A stretch of DNA of 64,000 nt from Pseudomonas sp. J452 (lineage in GTDB: Bacteria > Pseudomonadota > Gammaproteobacteria > Pseudomonadales > Pseudomonadaceae), in contig NZ_CP088294.1 in assembly GCF_024666525.1 (NCBI RefSeq), forward strand, positions 3,348,001-3,412,000, read 5' to 3'. The notes under the pieces were generated by a model. That model saw nothing but the letters and a program-made list of their open reading frames with translations, ran no database searches and had not been told where the DNA came from. Within the stretch, counting starts at the first letter, position 1, and every line of letters starts with the position of its first letter. Of this stretch, positions 1 through 8,630 are shown piece after piece. Made by a program: the position numbers and the translations under genes.

Positions 1-645
1 CTGAGCTGGGTGCGGGCCACCGTGGAGTTGCTGGAAGCCTTCCAGCAGCATGGCGGCGAACAGGCTGTACTGGTGGGCAGTTGCGCGGAATACGACTGGT
101 CTGGTGAGGGGGTGTGTCGTGAATACGAAACGCCGACCAAGCCAGCAACCCCCTACGGGCGTAGCAAGAATGCTACCCGGGAGCTGGCCGAGTTGTTCGG
201 CGAGTTGCATGACATACCAGTGGCCTGGGCGCGTATCTTCCATGCCTATGGCCCGTATGAAGCGCCGGCGCGTTTGGTGCCTGCGGTAATCGGTGCGCTG
301 CTCAAAGGCGAGCCGGCGCGTTGCTCGCATGGCGAGCAACTGCGTGATCTGCTGCATGTGGCGGATGTGGCCGCAGCGTTGGTCCAGTTGCTGCGTGTCG
401 ATGCCCAGGGCGCATTTAATATCGGCAGCGGACAGCCGACACGCCTGCGCGAGGTCATCGAGTACCTGGCCAGGCAATTGGATGCCGAACACCTGCTGCA
501 ATTCGGGGTTGTGCCTGTAGCGGCCAACGACCCCCCGTTGCTGATCGCCGACAACCAGCGCCTGCTGGCGACCGGCTGGCAGCCGCGATTCGATCTACAC
601 AGTGGTTTGAATGATGCCCTGGCCTGGTGGCGTGGGCAGATTTAA
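1..645 (+). CDS. NAD-dependent sugar epimerase/dehydratase (5' truncated)
   Basis: The reading frame is open from base 1, so the gene begins outside the window and only the C-terminal 214 or so residues are seen. The visible part matches the extended SDR family of nucleotide-sugar epimerases and dehydratases: a YGRSK segment gives the catalytic YxxxK pair, a preceding SCAEY stretch gives the catalytic Ser region, and a DLLHVADVAAAL segment is the usual substrate-domain signature. The likely substrate is a nucleotide-activated sugar. It lies 20 bp upstream of a CmcI-like gene and just before fliC, where many pseudomonads carry flagellin-glycosylation or O-antigen genes. That role is inference. 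The exact reaction cannot be told, and the NAD-binding GxxGxxG motif is off the left edge. Confidence 0.85.
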   Translation: MSWVRATVELLEAFQQHGGEQAVLVGSCAEYDWSGEGVCREYETPTKPATPYGRSKNATRELAELFGELHDIPVAWARIFHAYGPYEAPARLVPAVIGALLKGEPARCSHGEQLRDLLHVADVAAALVQLLRVDAQGAFNIGSGQPTRLREVIEYLARQLDAEHLLQFGVVPVAANDPPLLIADNQRLLATGWQPRFDLHSGLNDALAWWRGQI

Positions 646-665
646 TACTCAGAAAGGAGCAGGAC

Positions 666-1430
666 GTGAAACTGACAGTCGATACCGATAACAACAAACT
701 GACCCTGAACGAGAGCGGAGTGGTTCGCGAGCTGGAACTCTACACCGACGAGGCCTTCGAGTTGCTATCCCAGCAATGGGTCAACCTCGGCTGGAACCAG
801 AAATACCCCTATACCTTCTCCTGGATGGGCCGCCCGGTAATCCAGCTGCCGGAAGACATGATCCGCATGCAGGAGGTGATCTATAAGGTCAAGCCGGACG
901 TGATAGTCGAGACCGGCGTGGCCCACGGCGGCTCCCTGATCTATTACGCCAGCCTGTTCCAGGCCATGGGCAAGGGCCGGGTGATCGGCATTGACATCGA
1001 GATCCGCCCGCACAATCGCAAGGCTATTGAAGAGCATGAGCTGTTCAGTTACCTGACGCTGATCGAAGGCAGCTCGGTTGCCGATGATGTAGTGGCGCAG
1101 GTCAAGTCGCTGATCAAGCCCGGGGAAACCGTGTTGGTCATCCTCGACTCGAATCACACCTATGCCCATGTGGCCGAAGAACTGCGCCTGTATTCGCCAC
1201 TGGTGACCAAGGGCTCCTACATCGTCTCTACCGATGGGGTGATGAAGGAGGTCAAGGATGTACCGCGTGCCGGCAAGGACTGGGGTACCGACAACCCGTC
1301 CAACGCGGCTATCGATTTCGCGGCGGGCAATCCGCAGTTTGTCATCGAGCAGCCGGCCTGGCCGTTCAATGAAAGCACCCTGAGCAAGAACATCACCCAC
1401 TGGCCGGATGCCTGGTTGAAGCGCGTCTAA
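666..1430 (+). CDS. CmcI-family (cephalosporin hydroxylase-like) methyltransferase
   Basis: This encodes 254 residues of the CmcI / rhamnosyl O-methyltransferase type, which has a Rossmann SAM-binding fold. The seen motifs are ETGVAHGGSLIYYAS (glycine-rich SAM loop, about residues 80-95), VIGIDIEIRPHN (acidic residue after beta-2) and ILDSNHTYAHV (metal/substrate loop). I chose the GTG at 666 because AAGGAG lies at 654-659, 6 nt upstream; an in-frame ATG at 627 would overlap the upstream gene. Family members methylate or hydroxylate sugars and small molecules. Next to fliC and behind a sugar epimerase, it most likely modifies a sugar of the flagellin glycan or the O-antigen, but the substrate is inferred only from context. 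Confidence 0.8.
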   Translation: MKLTVDTDNNKLTLNESGVVRELELYTDEAFELLSQQWVNLGWNQKYPYTFSWMGRPVIQLPEDMIRMQEVIYKVKPDVIVETGVAHGGSLIYYASLFQAMGKGRVIGIDIEIRPHNRKAIEEHELFSYLTLIEGSSVADDVVAQVKSLIKPGETVLVILDSNHTYAHVAEELRLYSPLVTKGSYIVSTDGVMKEVKDVPRAGKDWGTDNPSNAAIDFAAGNPQFVIEQPAWPFNESTLSKNITHWPDAWLKRV

Positions 1431-1448
1431 ATGATGGAAAGTGTTGGT

Positions 1449-1477
1449 GCGCCACTGCAATTAGCCTGCTGTGGCGC
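1449..1477 (+). terminator. Hairpin downstream of the CmcI-like gene
   Basis: GCGCCAC at 1449-1455 pairs with GTGGCGC at 1471-1477, and an inner GCA/TGC stem follows a single T-T mismatch. It starts 18 nt after the stop codon. No T-run follows directly, so it may be a weak or Rho-assisted terminator that separates the glycan genes from fliC. Confidence 0.4.
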
Positions 1478-1576
1478 GTCAAACTTCCAGTGAAAGCCCT
1501 TTTCCTGCTGGTTAAATACTCTAAATCGTTGTTTTGACTGAAATAAAAAAAATGGTTTTTCCTCGCTAAAGCCGCC

Positions 1577-1603
1577 TAAAGTTGCGCCGGGTAGCGCCGA
1601 TAC
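1577..1603 (+). promoter_or_regulatory. Sigma-28 (FliA) promoter of fliC
   Basis: TAAA at 1577-1580, a 15-nt spacer and GCCGATAC at 1596-1603 match the FliA consensus TAAA-N15-GCCGATAA with one mismatch. The site is about 100 nt upstream of the fliC start, as expected for class IV flagellin transcription. The same core, with the same spacer length, recurs at 6034-6060. Confidence 0.9.
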
Positions 1604-1704
1604 AAAGATCGAATGCGAACTTTATGGGGCGTCTGAGCAAAGCAGGCCCAAAGCTCGCAAGCTCAGGCAAACCCAGTTAGTACGGTCCTTTGGAGGCAAA
1701 CACC

Positions 1705-3318
1705 ATGGCCCTGACAGTCAACACCAACGTAGCGTCGCTGAACACTCAGCGTAACCTCAACACTTCTGCCAAAGGCCTGGACACTTCGCTTCAGCGCCTG
1801 TCCACCGGCTTCCGTATCAACAGCGCCAAAGATGACGCTGCTGGCCTGCAGATTTCCAACCGTCTGACCAGCCAGATCAACGGCCTGAACGTGGCCACTC
1901 GTAACGCCAACGACGGTATCTCCCTGTCGCAGACCGCTGAAGGCGCCCTGCAGCAGTCCACCGGCATTCTGCAGCGTATGCGTGACTTGGCCCTGCAATC
2001 GGCCAACGGTTCCAACGGCGCAACTGAACGTGCAGCCCTCCAGGGTGAAGTGTCCCAGCTGCAACAGGAACTGGACCGCATCGCCGAAACCACTACCTTC
2101 GGCGGTCGCAAGATCCTCGACGGTACCTTCGGTTCGCAGAGCTTCCAGGTCGGTGCCAACGCCTTCGAAACCATCAGCGTTTCCGTCGGTGCAGCTTCCG
2201 CCTCGCGTATCGGTGCCAGCCGCTTCAACAGCAGCGTATCCAGCGAAACTGCCGCCCAGAGTGGCCTCGCTGCCAGCCAGATCACCGGTTTTGCGGATCT
2301 GACTTCTACCGATATCGGCTACGCCTCTTCTCCGGCCAGTACCGATGGTCTGACCATCAAAGGCAAGCTGGGTACCGCTTCGATTTCTCTGGCGGATGGC
2401 AGCTCGGCACGTGAACTGTCCAATGCCGTGAATGGTGCTTCGGGTGCTACCGGTGTGACCTCCGCATCGCGCACAGTGGTCCGTCTGCAGCAGGATTCTG
2501 ACGGTGGTGGCTTCACCAACACAGAAACTACCGGCAACATCAGCTTCACCCTGTACGGCTCGAATAGTGCCGAGGAAGATGATGGTGTGGCGATTTCCGT
2601 AGCCATGACCGACTGGAAAGATATGTCCGGTGTGGCCGATGCCATCAACAAGGAAACTGGCCGTACTGGCATCAGTGCCCGTGTGACTAATAGCGGTGCC
2701 CTGGAAATGGTCAGTGAGCGCGGTGACAATATTGTCATCAACGAATTCACTGCCAGTGCCGATGGCGGTACCACGCCGATCACTGCCGAGCTACAGAGCA
2801 TGGCCTTCAATGGTGACAACGGTATCGCCGATACCGAGGATGCCAGCGATACGGTAGGTACTGCTCAGGCGCTGGCCGGTGACGGTACTGATGGTGCGGT
2901 GGCCGTAGGCCAGGTGCGCTTCGAGTCGGCGGATTCCTTCGAGGTCGAGAACTTCGACACCATCGATACGACTATCCAGTCCGCTAGCGTGTTCAGCACC
3001 CTGGAGTCGGTCGATGAAATCGATATCGGCACCGCCATCGGCGCGCAGAATGCTCTGGGTATCGTCAGTGCGGCGATCTCCAACATCGACAGCCAGCGTG
3101 CTCAGCTGGGTGCTGTGCAGAACCGCTTCGAGAACACCATCTCGAACCTGCAGAACATCTCTGAGAACGCCTCGGCTGCTCGTAGCCGGATTCGCGACAC
3201 TGACTACGCTGCGGAAACTTCGGAACTGACTAAAAACCAGATCCTGCAGCAGGCCGGTACCGCAATCCTGGCACAGGCCAACCAGCTGCCGCAGGCTGTT
3301 CTCAGCCTGCTGCAGTAA
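1705..3318 (+). CDS. fliC: Flagellin
   Basis: This 537-residue flagellin is the filament subunit, exported by the flagellar type III apparatus and polymerised under the FliD cap. The conserved D0/D1 N-terminus ([16 protein letters not shown], about residues 1-170) and the C-terminus (about 430-537, ending [12 protein letters not shown]) flank a variable centre. The centre is rich in Ser, Thr, Gly and Asp and holds two stretches like the flagellin hook IN motif (around [20 protein letters not shown] and [18 protein letters not shown]). The ATG at 1705 follows GGAGG at 1692-1696; an in-frame start at 1690 would lie upstream of that RBS. Transcription is from the FliA site at 1577-1603. The Ser/Thr-rich centre would suit O-glycosylation by the upstream island, but no glycosylation site can be assigned from sequence. 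Confidence 0.98.
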   Translation: MALTVNTNVASLNTQRNLNTSAKGLDTSLQRLSTGFRINSAKDDAAGLQISNRLTSQINGLNVATRNANDGISLSQTAEGALQQSTGILQRMRDLALQSANGSNGATERAALQGEVSQLQQELDRIAETTTFGGRKILDGTFGSQSFQVGANAFETISVSVGAASASRIGASRFNSSVSSETAAQSGLAASQITGFADLTSTDIGYASSPASTDGLTIKGKLGTASISLADGSSARELSNAVNGASGATGVTSASRTVVRLQQDSDGGGFTNTETTGNISFTLYGSNSAEEDDGVAISVAMTDWKDMSGVADAINKETGRTGISARVTNSGALEMVSERGDNIVINEFTASADGGTTPITAELQSMAFNGDNGIADTEDASDTVGTAQALAGDGTDGAVAVGQVRFESADSFEVENFDTIDTTIQSASVFSTLESVDEIDIGTAIGAQNALGIVSAAISNIDSQRAQLGAVQNRFENTISNLQNISENASAARSRIRDTDYAAETSELTKNQILQQAGTAILAQANQLPQAVLSLLQ

Positions 3319-3337
3319 GGGCAAACGCGCTAGACTG

Positions 3338-3366
3338 CGGGGAGAAGGGCATAGCTCTTCTCCCCG
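3338..3366 (+). terminator. fliC terminator
   Basis: A 10-bp perfect stem (CGGGGAGAAG at 3338-3347 with CTTCTCCCCG at 3357-3366) encloses a 9-nt loop, 20 nt after the fliC stop. The tail is only TT-CCC-T, so termination may be partial, allowing read-through into flaG. Confidence 0.7.
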
Positions 3367-3390
3367 TTCCCTCATTGTGAGGAGAAATTT

Positions 3391-3768
3391 ATGGACGTTG
3401 GCTCAATCAAGAATTCGCTGAACCCGGCGCTTGCCACAGGGCGTTCCGCCTCCGTGGACGCTGCGCGCAAGCAGGTAGTAGGTGCTGAGCCGGCCGGCGA
3501 AGAGCGAGCGGCTCAGGCAGCACCAGGCGAAACCGCTAGCATCTCGCGCGAACAGGTTGAAACTGCTGTTTCAACCATCCAAGAGTTCGTGCAATCGGCG
3601 CGCCGCAATATCAACTTTTCCCTGGAAGATGGTTCCGGGCGGGTAGTGGTAAAAGTTACCGACGCTACCTCCGGCGATATCATCCGCCAGATCCCCTCGG
3701 AAGAGGCTCTGCAGCTTGCAGAGAGCTTGGAAGAGGTTCGCAGTTTGCTGTTCAAGGCCGAAGCCTGA
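3391..3768 (+). CDS. flaG: FlaG family protein
   Basis: This 125-residue protein has the C-terminal FlaG domain (about residues 55-122), with the conserved NINFSLEDGSGRVVVKVTDATSG and IRQIPSEEALQL stretches read in pieces here, and a disordered N-terminal half rich in Ala and Glu. FlaG proteins lie between fliC and fliD and affect filament length; their mechanism is poorly known. The ATG at 3391 is preceded by TGAGGAG at 3377-3383. The gene follows the partial fliC terminator and is followed by a strong hairpin before fliD, so it may be transcribed by read-through from fliC. Confidence 0.93.
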   Translation: MDVGSIKNSLNPALATGRSASVDAARKQVVGAEPAGEERAAQAAPGETASISREQVETAVSTIQEFVQSARRNINFSLEDGSGRVVVKVTDATSGDIIRQIPSEEALQLAESLEEVRSLLFKAEA

Positions 3769-3778
3769 CGTCAAGTTT

Positions 3779-3794
3779 TGGCATGGCTTTTGAC
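3779..3794 (+). promoter_or_regulatory. Probable sigma-54 promoter of fliD
   Basis: TGGCATG-GCTT-TTGAC at 3779-3794 has GG at 3780-3781 and GA at 3792-3793 with the correct 10-nt spacing. It deviates from the -24/-12 consensus at the -12 GC. In Pseudomonas fliD is known to be RpoN/FleQ dependent, which supports the call. Confidence 0.45.
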
Positions 3795-3829
3795 TATTAA
3801 ACGCTCACGAGGCGTTGATAGTCATATTT
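3791..3829 (+). terminator. Terminator-like hairpin just before fliD
   Basis: The 3791-3804 arm pairs with 3812-3824 (TGACTAT pairs with ATAGTCA; AACGC with GCGTT; one G-T pair and one bulged A), with a 7-nt loop and a TATTTTT tail. It ends 15 nt before the fliD start codon. It can terminate flaG transcripts. If fliD starts at the -24/-12 site just upstream, most of the hairpin would be in the fliD leader. Confidence 0.75.
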
Positions 3830-3844
3830 TTGGCGAGGTGTAAC

Positions 3845-5599
3845 ATGGCTGGAATTCTGGGTGTCGGATCGGGTATCGATATCGATAGCATCGTGACAGC
3901 GCTGGTGAATGCGGAGAAAGCTCCGAAGACCCTGCAGCTGGATCGACTGGAAAAGGTCACCACCTCGCGCTTCTCTGCGCTTGGCACCCTCAAGGGCTCG
4001 CTGAGCAGCCTGCAGGCAACCATCCAGGGCCTGAGCAAGGCTTCGGTCTTCGAGACGCGCACGGCTTCATCCAGCAGTAGCAGCGTACTCACCGCCAAAG
4101 CTGCCGCCTCGGCAGATGCCGGCAAGTACAGCATGCAGGTGCAGCAGCTCGCTTCCAGCAGCAAGGTCGCCTTGCAGTCCGTGTCCAGCACCTCAGGCAC
4201 CACGTTCAATAGTGGCAAGCTGACCATATCGGCCGGCTCGTCCAGTATCGAAGTCGATGTCACGGCAGCCAACAATACCCTCAGTGGGCTTCGCGACAGC
4301 ATCAACGAAGAAGGCAAGAGCGCAGGGATCAGTGCCACCATCGTCACCGATGCTTCTGGCTCTCGCCTGGTTTTGAGCTCCAATAAGACCGGGGCAGGAA
4401 ATGACATCACGGTAGCGGCAACGCAGGATGGTGTTACGACGGGCACTGTGGCGCTCACTACGCAGTCATTCCAACCATCAGCCAGTTTGCAGCTACCCAG
4501 CTTTGCCGCAGGGGCAACCTCGACGTTTAAGGCTGGTGCCCTGGAAATCACTGCCGGCTCGGTTAGTCTCAATGTGGCGGTTAATGATGGCGACTCCATG
4601 GAGGCCATTCGTGACGCCATAAACACCGCAGGCAGCGGCCAAGGTGTTTCTGCCACGATTGAAACCGACTCGTCTGGCGCCCGCCTGGTGCTGAGTTCCA
4701 CTAATGGAACCGCCTTGGAGGTCAGTGCATCATCGACTGGCGGTGCTACCGGAACCAATGAGCTGACTTCGCTCAATCCGGCCTCTGGTGTTGTCGCGAC
4801 CTCAAGTGGTCCTAACTCGACCACAGGGGCAGGCGGGGTAATCAGCAAGGCGCAGTCTGCCATTCTTTACGTCGACGGTCTGCAGGTCACCAGTGACAGC
4901 AATACGGTCACCACGGCGATCGATGGTCTGACCCTCAATCTGGTCAGCGCCCAAAGTAGCGCCGATCTTCTGGCCGGCAAAACCGTTGATGTCACGGTCG
5001 GTGTCGACAAGGGCACGGTGAAAAGCAATGTGCAGAAGTTTGTCGATGCCTATAACAGTCTGATCAGCACGGTCGGGCAACTGAGTGCGGTAGTGCCGGT
5101 AACCGACGGTACCCCGGTGACCGGGCCCCTGGTGGGCGATGTCACGGTGCGTGGCCTGATGTCTGGTATTCGTGGCGAACTGGTGAAAATGACCGGTCCT
5201 GATGGTGCGCGGGCTCTGGCTGAGCTGGGCATCACCACGCAGAAGGACGGTACGCTGAAGATCGATGACACGACATTGAGTGCTGCCCTGGATAGCAACT
5301 TCGAAGGGGTGGCCGAATACTTCAGCGGCAGCAATGGTTTGATGACGCGGCTTGAGAGCAATGTCAGCAACTATCTGAAGAGTGATGGCGTCCTCGATCA
5401 GCGCACCAAGTCGCTGTCCGGCACCCTGGCCAATATCGATGATCAGCGCGAAGCGCTGGATATGCGCATCGAGAAAGTTCAGGCGCGTCTGGTGGCGCAG
5501 TATTCCGCGATGGACAGCCTGGTTGCGCGCTTGCAGAAGACCAGCGAGAGTCTGACCAGTCAATTGGCGAGTCTGCCGGGCTTTGTGAAGAAGGATTGA
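3845..5599 (+). CDS. fliD: Flagellar filament cap protein
   Basis: FliD (HAP2), 584 residues, forms the distal cap that promotes flagellin polymerisation and in Pseudomonas also acts in adhesion to mucin. FliD_N is seen at the start (MAGILGVGSGIDIDSIVTAL) and FliD_C in the last third, with a coiled C-terminal helix (about 530-575). Between them are two copies of a flagellin hook IN module, recognisable as LSGLRDSINEEGKSAGISAT and MEAIRDAINTAGSGQGVSAT, each followed by SRLVLSS or ARLVLSS. The ATG at 3845 follows GAGG at 3835-3838; a 5' extension of the frame to 3815 would sit inside the hairpin. fliS starts 3 nt after its stop. Confidence 0.96.
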   Translation: MAGILGVGSGIDIDSIVTALVNAEKAPKTLQLDRLEKVTTSRFSALGTLKGSLSSLQATIQGLSKASVFETRTASSSSSSVLTAKAAASADAGKYSMQVQQLASSSKVALQSVSSTSGTTFNSGKLTISAGSSSIEVDVTAANNTLSGLRDSINEEGKSAGISATIVTDASGSRLVLSSNKTGAGNDITVAATQDGVTTGTVALTTQSFQPSASLQLPSFAAGATSTFKAGALEITAGSVSLNVAVNDGDSMEAIRDAINTAGSGQGVSATIETDSSGARLVLSSTNGTALEVSASSTGGATGTNELTSLNPASGVVATSSGPNSTTGAGGVISKAQSAILYVDGLQVTSDSNTVTTAIDGLTLNLVSAQSSADLLAGKTVDVTVGVDKGTVKSNVQKFVDAYNSLISTVGQLSAVVPVTDGTPVTGPLVGDVTVRGLMSGIRGELVKMTGPDGARALAELGITTQKDGTLKIDDTTLSAALDSNFEGVAEYFSGSNGLMTRLESNVSNYLKSDGVLDQRTKSLSGTLANIDDQREALDMRIEKVQARLVAQYSAMDSLVARLQKTSESLTSQLASLPGFVKKD

Positions 5600-5602
5600 T
5601 AG

Positions 5603-5998
5603 ATGAGCAAGAAACCCATCGATACTTACAAGCAGGTCAAGACCAGTCAGGAAGTATCGCCTTACCGTACCGTGCAGCTGTTGCTCGATGGTGCTCTTGA
5701 GCGTGTTCGTCTGGCGCGCCATGCCCAGGCGGAAGGGGATACCGAGATTCGTGGGCTGGCGGTAGGCAGCACCATCACCATCCTGGGTGTACTGCAGGCA
5801 GGGCTGGACAAGGATCTGGGCGGTGAAATCGCCGAGAACCTTGATGCCCTCTACGATTACATGACTCGCCAGCTGGCTGGCGTGGCGCTGGATAGCACTC
5901 CGCGCAGCCTCGATGAAGTGCATGCGCTGCTAACCCAGATCAAGACTGCCTGGGACGCTATCGGCCCCGAGGTAGAGCCTGCGGCGACCGCCGGCTAA
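5603..5998 (+). CDS. fliS: Flagellar export chaperone FliS, first copy
   Basis: This 131-residue protein is a FliS paralogue, a four-helix-bundle chaperone that holds flagellin unfolded in the cytoplasm. It keeps FliS landmarks: the Y-x-x-V start ([11 protein letters not shown]), [14 protein letters not shown], and [20 protein letters not shown]. It differs from the usual Pseudomonas FliS and from the second copy, with which it shares the core helices but not the N-terminus. It begins 3 nt after fliD and is probably cotranscribed with it. A sigma-28 promoter separates it from the second copy. The clients of each copy (FliC, FlaG or FliD) cannot be told. Confidence 0.9.
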   Translation: MSKKPIDTYKQVKTSQEVSPYRTVQLLLDGALERVRLARHAQAEGDTEIRGLAVGSTITILGVLQAGLDKDLGGEIAENLDALYDYMTRQLAGVALDSTPRSLDEVHALLTQIKTAWDAIGPEVEPAATAG

Positions 5999-6033
5999 TT
6001 TGCATTTTTCGTCCTTTCCTGCGTCTTTAGCGT

Positions 6034-6060
6034 TAAAGCTGTCCACCGGATTGCCGATAC
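6034..6060 (+). promoter_or_regulatory. Sigma-28 (FliA) promoter of the second fliS
   Basis: TAAA at 6034-6037, 15 nt, then GCCGATAC at 6053-6060. The core elements and spacing are identical to the fliC promoter. It lies 38 nt upstream of the second fliS start, so this copy and the fliT-like gene can be made together with flagellin. Confidence 0.88.
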
Positions 6061-6097
6061 ATTTGATGTATCCAAGGCAATGTTCAGTGGAGAGATC

Positions 6098-6478
6098 ATG
6101 AACGCGATGGCGGCCCTCAAGCAGTATCAAACCGTCAATACCCAAGCGCAGGTTGGCGATGCCAGCCCGCACCGACTGATCCAGATGTTGATGGAAGGTG
6201 GCATGTCGCGTCTGGCGCAGGCGCGTGGCGCCATGCAGCATGGTCAGGTGGCAATCAAGGGCGAGCTGATCAGCAAAGCTATTGGTATCATCGGCGGCCT
6301 GCGTGAAGGGCTGGATCTGCAGCAGGGTGGCGAAGTCGCCGCCAACCTTGATCGGCTCTACGAATACATGGTTTCTCGTCTGATCGAGGCTAACCTGAAC
6401 AATGATGTGGCCCTGGTCGATGAAGTGGCGGGGCTGCTGCGTAATGTGAAATCCGGTTGGGATGCCATCAGCCACTAA
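6098..6478 (+). CDS. fliS: Flagellar export chaperone FliS, second copy
   Basis: This 126-residue protein is the canonical Pseudomonas FliS: MNAMAALKQYQTVNTQAQ, SPHRLIQMLMEGGMSRLAQA and GLDLQQGGEVAANLDRLYEY. It binds the C-terminal D0 region of flagellin and prevents early polymerisation. The ATG at 6098 follows a GGAGAG at 6089-6094; an in-frame ATG at 6080 lies upstream of that site and lacks family support. It has its own FliA promoter at 6034-6060, which synchronises it with fliC. The next gene, a FliT/FleP-like chaperone, starts 27 nt after its stop. Confidence 0.95.
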   Translation: MNAMAALKQYQTVNTQAQVGDASPHRLIQMLMEGGMSRLAQARGAMQHGQVAIKGELISKAIGIIGGLREGLDLQQGGEVAANLDRLYEYMVSRLIEANLNNDVALVDEVAGLLRNVKSGWDAISH

Positions 6479-6505
6479 GGCTTTCCGTGACCGAGGAGAA
6501 ATCTC

Positions 6506-6802
6506 ATGAGTTCATCTGTGCAGCGTCTCGAAGCCACCGGCAGTGCCTTGCGTGACGCCTTGGCTCGCCAGGATTGGACCGCTATCGGTGAGCTGGATGC
6601 GCAATGCCGGCAAGCGGTTGACGAGGCCATGGTCGAGGCGGTGCACGATGAAGGTGTGCTGCGCGAGCGCATGCAAGAGTTGCTCGACCTCTATCGCGAA
6701 CTGGTGACGATGTGTCAGAGCGAGCAGCGTCGTCTAGCGGGCGAGCTGGTGCAACTCAACCAGTCCCAGCAAGGTGCCAAGGTTTACCAGCTATTCACCT
6801 GA
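6506..6802 (+). CDS. fliT: FliT/FleP-like flagellar chaperone
   Basis: A 98-residue, largely helical, acidic protein in the position where Pseudomonas encode fleP / FliT-type proteins after fliS. Its start (MSSSVQRLEATGSALRDALA) and the length fit FleP. FliT proteins are chaperones of FliD in enterics; FleP in P. aeruginosa has been linked to pilus-length control and motility, so the exact job is open. GAGGAG at 6493-6498 is the RBS. A GC-rich hairpin follows the stop. Confidence 0.75.
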   Translation: MSSSVQRLEATGSALRDALARQDWTAIGELDAQCRQAVDEAMVEAVHDEGVLRERMQELLDLYRELVTMCQSEQRRLAGELVQLNQSQQGAKVYQLFT

Positions 6803-6804
6803 CC

Positions 6805-6823
6805 CAGCCCGCTTTGCGGGCTG
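6805..6823 (+). terminator. Terminator of the fliS-fliT unit
   Basis: An 8-bp perfect stem (CAGCCCGC / GCGGGCTG) with a TTT loop, overlapping the end of the fliT-like gene by no bases. The tail is T-poor, so efficiency is uncertain. Confidence 0.6.
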
Positions 6824-6890
6824 CAGTGCCTCGTTATTTCCCGCGAATCGAACTTTTATCGCTAAAAAGCAGAAAATTCACGTCATAAAA

Positions 6891-6919
6891 TTGACTCACG
6901 CCTGATTTTTGACTTTACT
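6891..6919 (+). promoter_or_regulatory. fleQ: Candidate sigma-70 promoter of fleQ
   Basis: TTGACT at 6891-6896, a 17-nt spacer and TTTACT at 6914-6919 lie about 75 nt before fleQ. fleQ of P. aeruginosa is known to be sigma-70 dependent and repressed by Vfr. No convincing Vfr/CRP palindrome was seen here. Confidence 0.4.
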
Positions 6920-6995
6920 AGTGGCCAATTGCCGGTGTTGCCCACGACCTTAGTGAGCAACTTCATTTCCAGCTCGCGAGTCAGACCCTAATAAG

Positions 6996-8471
<1,476 letters not shown>

Positions 8472-8491
8472 CAAGGTCGCTTCACCCAGCC

Positions 8492-8535
8492 AATAAAGCC
8501 GGAGCTTTGACGCAGTCTCCGGCTTTATTTTTTAA
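8492..8535 (+). terminator. fleQ terminator
   Basis: A 13-bp perfect stem (8492-8504 with 8517-8529), 12-nt loop and a run of T after the stem. It is one of the strongest intrinsic terminators in the window and isolates fleQ from fleSR. Confidence 0.92.
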
Positions 8536-8562
8536 GCATTTGAAAATAAACAATATTTTTTT

Positions 8563-8578
8563 AGGCACGGCGATTGCT
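8563..8578 (+). promoter_or_regulatory. Sigma-54 promoter of fleSR
   Basis: AGGCACG-GCGA-TTGCT has the invariant GG (8564-8565) and GC (8576-8577) at the right spacing. It is about 50 nt before fleS. fleSR is a known class II, RpoN/FleQ-dependent operon. Confidence 0.88.
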
Positions 8579-8630
8579 ATGACTCTTCTGACTGACCGTC
8601 TTCTGACGGTTTGCCAAGCGAGAGAAGAGC

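Noticed and set aside
5603..6478. Tandem fliS as an assembly duplication
   Set aside because: The two genes differ throughout, so they are true paralogues.
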